A stretch of DNA of 64,000 nucleotides from Macrosoma leucophasiata (taxonomy: Eukaryota; Arthropoda; Insecta; Lepidoptera; Hedylidae). The stretch is taken from NCBI GenBank assembly GCA_036365455.1, contig JAWQUS010000023.1:930001-994000 (forward strand), in the 5' to 3' direction. Positions 58,901-64,000 of this stretch are shown piece after piece. Every line of letters starts with the position of its first letter. The first letter of the stretch is position 1. A program made the position numbers and the translations under genes. The notes beneath the pieces are model-generated. The model was not told the DNA's origin. It was given only the letters and a program-made list of their open reading frames with translations, and searched no databases.

Positions 58901-61900
58901 GTGTGGGGTGTGGGCACCTCGAGCGTGACGATGGGCGGGTCGAGCGCGAGGTCGAGGCAGCCGTAGAGGCGCCAGCGCGTGTCGGACAGGAAGTCGACGG
59001 CGCGGGCAGTATGTACAATGGGCAGTATGGGGTGTGTGGGGGTGTGTGGGGTGTGTGGGGTGTGGGCACCTCGAGCGTGACGATGGGCGGGTCGAGCGCG
59101 AGGTCGAGGCAGCCGTAGAGGCGCCAGCGCGTGTCGGACAGGAAGTCGACGGCGCGGGCAGTATGTACAATGGGCAGTATGGGGTGTGTGGGGTGTGTGG
59201 GGTGTGTGGGGTGTGTGGGGTGTGTGGGGTGTGTGGGGTGTGGGCACCTCGAGCGTGACGATGGGCGGGTCGAGCGCGAGGTCGAGGCAGCCGTAGAGGC
59301 GCCAGCGCGTGTCGGACAGGAAGTCGACGGCGCGGGCAGTATGTACAATGGGCAGTATGGGGTGTGTGGGGTGTGTGGGGTGTGTGGGGTGTGGGCACCT
59401 CGAGCGTGACGATGGGCGGGTCGAGCGCGAGGTCGAGGCAGCCGTAGAGGCGCCAGCGCGTGTCGGACAGGAAGTCGACGGCGCGGGCAGTATGTACAAT
59501 GGGCAGTATGGGGTGTGTGGGGTGTGTGGGGTGTGTGGGGTGTGTGGGGTGTGTGGGGTGTGGGCACCTCGAGCGTGACGATGGGCGGGTCGAGCGCGAG
59601 GTCGAGGCAGCCGTAGAGGCGCCAGCGCGTGTCGGACAGGAAGTCGACGGCGCGGGCAGTATGTACAATGGGCAGTATGGGGTGTGTGGGGTGTGTGGGG
59701 TGTGTGGGGTGTGTGGGGTGTGTGGGGTGTGGGCACCTCGAGCGTGACGATGGGCGGGTCGAGCGCGAGGTCGAGGCAGCCGTAGAGGCGCCAGCGCGTG
59801 TCGGACAGGAAGTCGACGGCGCGGGCAGTATGTACAATGGGCAGTATGGGGTGTGTGGGGTGTGTGGGGTGTGTGGGGTGTGGGCACCTCGAGCGTGACG
59901 ATGGGCGGGTCGAGCGCGAGGTCGAGGCAGCCGTAGAGGCGCCAGCGCGTGTCGGACAGGAAGTCGACGGCGCGGGCAGTATGTACAATGGGCAGTATGG
60001 GGTGTGTGGGGTGTGTGGGGTGTGTGGGGTGTGGGCACCTCGAGCGTGACGATGGGCGGGTCGAGCGCGAGGTCGAGGCAGCCGTAGAGGCGCCAGCGCG
60101 TGTCGGACAGGAAGTCGACGGCGCGGGCAGTATGTACAATGGGCAGTATGGGGTGTGTGGGGTGTGTGGGGTGTGGGCACCTCGAGCGTGACGATGGGCG
60201 GGTCGAGCGCGAGGTCGAGGCAGCCGTAGAGGCGCCAGCGCGTGTCGGACAGGAAGTCGACGGCGCGGGCAGTATGTACAATGGGCAGTATGGGGTGTGT
60301 GGGGTGTGTGGGGTGTGTGGGGTGTGGGCACCTCGAGCGTGACGATGGGCGGGTCGAGCGCGAGGTCGAGGCAGCCGTAGAGGCGCCAGCGCGTGTCGGA
60401 CAGGAAGTCGACGGCGCGGGCAGTATGTACAATGGGCAGTATGGGGTGTGTGGGGTGTGTGGGGTGTGTGGGGTGTGGGCACCTCGAGCGTGACGATGGG
60501 CGGGTCGAGCGCGAGGTCGAGGCAGCCGTAGAGGCGCCAGCGCGTGTCGGACAGGAAGTCGACGGCGGCGGCCAGCCGCAGCACGGCGTGCCGCAGCAGC
60601 GCCACGGAGCCGCCGTAGTGCACCGACTGCCGCTGCGTCACCTCCGACTGCCGCAGCTCCGTGTACTCTGCCGGGGATATCGAATATGACGGCCTCCAGA
60701 CCGAGTTTCGGTCACGCCAATCTCGGCGGAGACTCGGTAGATGTAGTGTGTGCTGCGTCATATACGCACACACTCTCATTGCATGTAATTAACAATAAGT
60801 TATAAGGAGAATAAATCTAACCATCAACCAGTACAGTCTTTTACTGAACCGCCACATTACAAGAGCTCTAGTGACAGATCTCGCGGGCGTAGGCACCACC
60901 GCATTATAATATAATAAAATAATACTAATAAGCTACCCCGATACTGCAGTGCCTCCGATATGTTTGCACAGGCCCGTACAGATGGCTTTACGGCCATCTT
61001 ACGTAAGAAAACAGCATTATTATTCATTGAAATAAAACTATTTTTACGGATTTATCTCGCGTATATTAAACTAAAATGATTTTTAAAATCAACCCGACGT
61101 TTCGGTCGCTTTTCAGCTTCCGTGGTCCCGGGCAGACTGAGGTGACATTTGTCTGACAGAAGTTTGAAAAAATTATATGTAGCTACCTCCATCGATTTCG
61201 TAAACGCCTTGCGTTGCGTTCAGGATTAACACAATAATTACTTATGGTATCTTGAGGATATATATATGGTATCTGCATTTTGACTTTGGTCTTCGTGTGG
61301 GTGTCTATAGGCTGCAGTCATCACTTAACATCAATGTGAACTGCATGCTTGTTTACCACTTCCGTTACATAAAAAAAAAGATTATCCAACTTCGCGGGCG
61401 ATATTATAGTGCACAAGTGTATGCGCAGACACATGTGCACTCACTATTGCTTTACAACCAGAATAAGCGTCGGTATGGAATTTTAGAGGAGTGTCAGGGG
61501 TGTGACTATGTCGCGACATGTTGGCGATCACCGTCAGCGTGCAGTCTGCGCTTAGACAGCGGCCATTGACGCATTTATATTGGCTACGTTCCACTAATCG
61601 ACCGCAACGACTGCGACCACAACTGCTGAAGTTATCATTCCACCACAAAAAAGCCGCGGGCGTTGTCGGCGAATCTTATAAGTGGAACGCACATCTTGAG
61701 CGCTGTGTGCTCGCTATATGACGGCATTGTGAAATTGTTTTATATTTATTGGATGAATGCTAAACACACCCACACAGATAATCAATGTATAATTTATTTT
61801 TATATTTGTGGTCTGTAGCGCAACTGTCTGTGCCTTTGTCTATTCCGTACTGAACCGTGCAATATACGCGTTAGTTATTTCTATTTTCCGTGTTTCATTA

Positions 61901-64000
61901 AGTGTCCCACAATATTTTTTTTCATTCGTCTCATTATTTTGGAGCCAATTTTTTAAAGGTTTTACTTCTACCACGTGTAAATTGAACACATGTTTTTTTT
62001 TTTCATATTATTTGTTAATCACGAATAGTTTGCATTACGAAACCAAAATATAAAAACTCACTGTTGAGATCGGAAGGTGCCAGTATGTGGTAGTTGAAGT
62101 TCCTCTTGACGAGGACGCCCTGCAGCTCCAGCCCCGGCTGGGGGGGCACCATGGCCAGGGACCCCATCACCTGCACACACACTGTCTCGTTAGTAAGGAA
62201 CATGTTTTTGCGTTATCAAGAAACTTTACGCGGTTACGAGATATTATTTTTACAATTCTTTACCATACTTTTTTTTTCTAGGAAAATATTTTAGGAACAG
62301 TTTTCAACTCTCTAATGTCATCTATCGAATGTGTCAAACTGTCAAAAAACATATTAATATTCAGAATGAAACCAGAATTATGGTCATGTTGTAATAATAA
62401 TTATTATATTATATACGGCGATCCGCGGTGCTCCATCTGGGGGCCGCGTGCCGCACCACACACCCCCCTCACCTCCCACCCCCCCACCACACACACCCAC
62501 CTTGGCCGTCTTGTGCCCGCGGAAGGTGAGCGCGAGGTGCTGCGTGTTGCGCGGCGTGTGGACGGCGAGGCGGCCGCGGTGCTCCCGCTGGGGGCCGCGT
62601 GCCGCACCACACACCCCCCACCCTCCACCCCCCACCACACACACCCACCTTGGCCGTCTTGTGCCCGCGGAAGGTGAGCGTGAGGTGCTGCGTGTTGCGC
62701 GGCGTGTGGACGGCGAGGCGGCCGCGGTGCTCCCGCTGGGGGCCGCGTGCCGCACCACACACCCCCCACCACACACACCCACCTTGGCCGTCTTGTGCCC
62801 GCGGAAGGTGAGCGCGAGGTGCTGCGTGTTGCGCGGCGTGTGGACGGCGAGGCGGCCGCGGTGCTCCCGCTGGGGGCCGCGTGCCGCACCACACACCCTC
62901 CACCCCCACCACACACACCCACCTTGGCCGTCTTGTGCCCGCGGAAGGTGAGCGCGAGGTGCTGCGTGTTGCGCGGCGTGTGGACGGCGAGGCGGCCGCG
63001 GTGCTCCCGCTGGGGGCCGCGTGCCGCACCACACACCCTCCACCCCCACCACACACACCCACCTTGGCCGTCTTGTGCCCGCGGAAGGTGAGCGCGAGGT
63101 GCTGCGTGTTGCGCGGCGTGTGGACGGCGAGGCGGCCGCGGTGCTCCCGCTGGGGGCCGCGTGCCGCACCACACACCCTCCACCCCCACCACACACACCC
63201 ACCTTGGCCGTCTTGTGCCCGCGGAAGGTGAGCGCGAGGTGCTGCGTGTTGCGCGGCGTGTGGACGGCGAGGCGGCCGCGGTGCTCCCGCTGGGGGCCGC
63301 GTGCCGCACCACACACCCCCCACCCTCCACCCCCCACCACACACACCCACCTTGGCCGTCTTGTGCCCGCGGAAGGTGAGCGCGAGGTGCTGCGTGTTGC
63401 GCGGCGTGTGGACGGCGAGGCGGCCGCGGTGCTCCCGCTGGGGGCCGCGTGCCGCACCACACACCCCCCACCACACACACCCACCTTGGCCGTCTTGTGC
63501 CCGCGGAAGGTGAGCGCGAGGTGCTGCGTGTTGCGCGGCGTGTGGACGGCGAGGCGGCCGCGGTGCTCCCGCTGGGGGCCGCGTGCCGCACCACACACCC
63601 TCCACCCCCACCACACACACCCACCTTGGCCGTCTTGTGCCCGCGGAAGGTGAGCGCGAGGTGCTGCGTGTTGCGCGGCGTGTGGACGGCGAGGCGGCCG
63701 CGGTGCTCCCGCTGGGGGCCGCGTGCCGCACCACACACCCTCCACCCCCACCACACACACCCACCTTGGCCGTCTTGTGCCCGCGGAAGGTGAGCGCGAG
63801 GTGCTGCGTGTTGCGCGGCGTGTGGACGGCGAGGCGGCCGCGGTGCTCCCGCTGGGGGCCGCGTGCCGCACCACACACCCTCCACCCCCACCACACACAC
63901 CCACCTTGGCCGTCTTGTGCCCGCGGAAGGTGAGCGCGAGGTGCTGCGTGTTGCGCGGCGTGTGGACGGCGAGGCGGCCGCGGTGCTCCCGCTGGGGGCC
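50760..64000 (-). CDS. Cpsf73: CPSF73 (CPSF3) pre-mRNA 3'-end endonuclease, C-terminal exons
   Basis: Six C-terminal exons are visible; the gene continues past 64000. In transcript order: an exon present as array copies (lowest copy 62501-62587), then 62062-62170, 60483-60667, 52230-52358, 51087-51209 and 50760-50945. All junction phases fit. The encoded 270 or so residues match the C-terminal domain of CPSF73: RNTQHLALTFRGHKTAKVMG, VLVKRNFNYHIL, TDMYADAVIAAIL, FGEDSVPK and VTVDGKRADIDLQT. CPSF73 is the zinc endonuclease that cuts pre-mRNA before polyadenylation and also histone pre-mRNA. Its metallo-beta-lactamase and beta-CASP domains would lie beyond the window. The C-terminal domain seen here is the part that binds CPSF100 and the mCF core. 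Three of the six exons carry tandem arrays at their 5' splice site. Confidence 0.92.
51087..51209 (-). CDS. Cpsf73: CPSF73 penultimate exon
   Basis: Acceptor atgcttgcag, donor CCTTG|gttagt. Its 41 codons encode ECVIEMLQEMFGEDSVPKIF and HVTVDGKRADIDLQTL. Phase 0 at both ends. Confidence 0.9.
51264..52273 (-). repeat. Array C: 77-bp exon-donor units in CPSF73
   Basis: In transcript sense each unit holds the exon tail CTCGCACACAAGCTCGACCG...CACTTCAAG, the donor gtaggt, and a C-rich intron start. Twelve donors are intact, from 52230 downward every 77 bp. A thirteenth, at about 51301, has gtaggt changed to gaaagt. A further shortened end lies at 51264. Older units carry GACGGG and downstream ones GGCGGG, so variants are grouped. 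Running past the first donor reaches a stop at 52149-52151. Confidence 0.93.
52230..52358 (-). CDS. Cpsf73: CPSF73 exon with array C
   Basis: Acceptor gtgctattccag, donor TTCAAG|gtaggt. Its 43 codons encode WQAQPVTDMYADAVIAAI and an Ala/Pro-rich linker, then HKLDRMHFK. The TDMYAD motif fixes it as CPSF73. Its 3' end founds array C. Confidence 0.9.
52560..53220 (+). pseudogene. LINE 3' fragment (CR1-like) with R7 tail
   Basis: At 52770-52890 the plus strand encodes SFGVQAARLWNALPDTLG and FTFKKNLKIYLLR, the typical end of CR1/jockey-like reverse transcriptases. It is followed by a TA microsatellite (about 52950-52982) and a diverged R7 ending (gcgttaagttcgccatttgt, then TAAA repeats). Upstream coding is lost or broken. 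It lies in a CPSF73 intron on the opposite strand. Confidence 0.6.
53393..53672 (+). repeat. Dispersed repeat R1 with long poly(A)
   Basis: The best-preserved R1: complete head (CTGGTGGTAGAGCTCCAGTG), the CACTATCGTGTTCCGGTCAG block, the 3' end and a run of about 27 A. The intact poly(A) suggests a recent retroposition event. A short internal deletion follows GTGTCTATAG. Confidence 0.8.
54297..60568 (-). repeat. Array D: 40 copies of an exon-donor unit in CPSF73
   Basis: In transcript sense each unit holds an 84-nt exon tail (GCCGTCGACTTCCTGTCCGA...CTCGAG), the donor gtgccc, a nested 9-bp CACACCC-type microrepeat of variable number, and catactgcccattgtacata leading into the next exon tail. 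Most unit lengths are 142 + 9n (mostly 151, 160 or 169, up to 196), with a few 1-3 bp irregularities. One copy (about 58038) has lost part of the joint. I count 40 copies including the true exon end at 60483. The unit has no stop codon in any minus frame, which explains a false open frame of more than 2000 codons. Confidence 0.95.
60483..60667 (-). CDS. Cpsf73: CPSF73 exon with array D
   Basis: Acceptor tccccggcag, donor CTCGAG|gtgccc (weak). With the last base of the previous exon it gives KYTELRQSEVTQRQ, then VALLRHAVLRLAAAVDFL and LALDPPIVTLE, which aligns with CPSF73 up to the VVLEW position. The next exon supplies the W. The acceptor and the first half of the exon are outside the repeated unit, so this is the true exon. 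Confidence 0.9.
60668..62061 (-). other. CPSF73 intron with repeat fragments
   Basis: It contains an R1 head fragment at about 60863-60905 (gagctctagtgacagatctc) and an R1 3' end at 61266-61375 with A tail. The remainder, including 61390-61730, has no feature I can support. Confidence 0.5.
62062..62170 (-). CDS. Cpsf73: CPSF73 exon, KRNFNYHIL
   Basis: Acceptor tgtgtgcag, donor CAACA|gtgagt. It encodes VMGSLAMVPPQPGLELQG and VLVKRNFNYHILAPSDLN. The KRNFNYHIL motif is a hallmark of CPSF73. No tandem array sits at this exon. Confidence 0.93.
62448..64000 (-). repeat. Array E: exon-donor units in CPSF73, running off the window
   Basis: In transcript sense each unit has ...cggcccccag, an 87-nt open block encoding REHRGRLAVHTPRNTQ and LALTFRGHKTAK, the donor gtgggt, and a G-rich intron start with GTGTGTGTGG. 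At least 11 copies are visible. Successive spacings from 62448 are 151, 148, 134, 140, 140, 140, 148, 134, 140 and 140, so a 702-bp block of five units is repeated. The upstream start of the array is outside the window. Confidence 0.93.
62501..62587 (-). CDS. Cpsf73: CPSF73 exon piece, last copy in array E
   Basis: Donor GCCAAG|gtgggt at 62501. Its 29 codons (RLAVHTPRNTQHLALTFRGH and KTAK) precede VMG of the next exon in phase 0, as in other CPSF73 proteins. Whether 62587 is a true acceptor edge (cggcccccag) or just the repeat boundary inside a longer exon cannot be seen, because the founding copy is beyond 64000. Which copy is spliced is unknown. Confidence 0.7.

Noticed and set aside
54192..60779. 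Minus-strand open frame of about 2195 codons, with two further frames over 2000 codons
   Set aside because: All three sense frames are open because the array D unit has no stop codon. The long frames read through exon, donor and intron parts alike. The true coding exon is 60483-60667.
62384..63933. Frames of up to 506 codons over array E
   Set aside because: Repeat-driven. Only the 29-codon block ending KTAK matches CPSF73.
35447..64000. CRISPR-like arrays
   Set aside because: The units are contiguous with no unique spacers, the genome is eukaryotic, and the units derive from local exons.
35447..64000. Assembly artefact as the sole explanation of the arrays
   Set aside because: Copies differ by substitutions that recur with 767-bp and 702-bp higher-order periods, and the arrays have decayed edges. 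That is hard to get from simple stutter. Copy number could still be wrong, and only long reads would settle it.

Overview
This is a eukaryotic, intron-rich and repeat-rich window. It most likely comes from a moth or butterfly. The evidence is an AT-rich background with GC-rich coding exons, three protein genes that match insect orthologues, and many dispersed repeats of kinds common in Lepidoptera: tRNA-derived SINEs, a SINE ending in CCCAGCAGTGGGACG plus an ATT tail, and Lep1-like Helitron debris. The species cannot be named from the sequence alone.

Layout. Positions 1-25390 hold no gene I can support. They contain nested transposon debris: a decayed piggyBac transposase (2.4-3.9 kb), a mariner fragment (6.5-6.7 kb), a Harbinger-like element with TTA target duplications (11.4-12.3 kb), palindromic MITEs, and more than 20 copies of one dispersed family called R1 here. 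A nearly complete mariner with one in-frame stop lies at 25.4-26.7 kb. A single-exon gene for a Spitz-like (TGF-alpha type) EGF-receptor ligand lies on the minus strand at 29.4-29.9 kb. The plus-strand gene for TFIIH subunit p52 (GTF2H4/Tfb2) has 11 exons between 33094 and 48917. The 3' part of the minus-strand gene for CPSF73 (CPSF3, the pre-mRNA 3'-end endonuclease) runs from beyond 64000 down to 50760. The two large genes converge tail to tail, with about 1.8 kb between their stop codons.

Main finding. About a quarter of the window consists of five unrelated tandem arrays. Each array is built from the 3' part of a real coding exon together with its 5' splice site and the start of the intron. 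Array A has 64 copies of a 59-bp unit at p52 exon 4. Array B has 23 copies of a 78-nt, phase 0-0 piece of p52 exon 9, each copy with its own AG acceptor and GT donor. Arrays C (12 intact donors, 77 bp), D (40 copies, about 142-196 bp) and E (at least 11 copies, about 140 bp, running off the window end) sit on three exons of CPSF73. Different units, different genes and both strands share the same placement over a 5' splice site. That suggests a recurrent process that amplifies exon-intron junctions. The arrays multiply decoy or usable splice sites inside two genes needed for mRNA synthesis and 3'-end processing. Array copies contain higher-order periods (767 bp in A, 702 bp in E), which fits unequal exchange. 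Whether the extra splice sites are used can only be decided from RNA.
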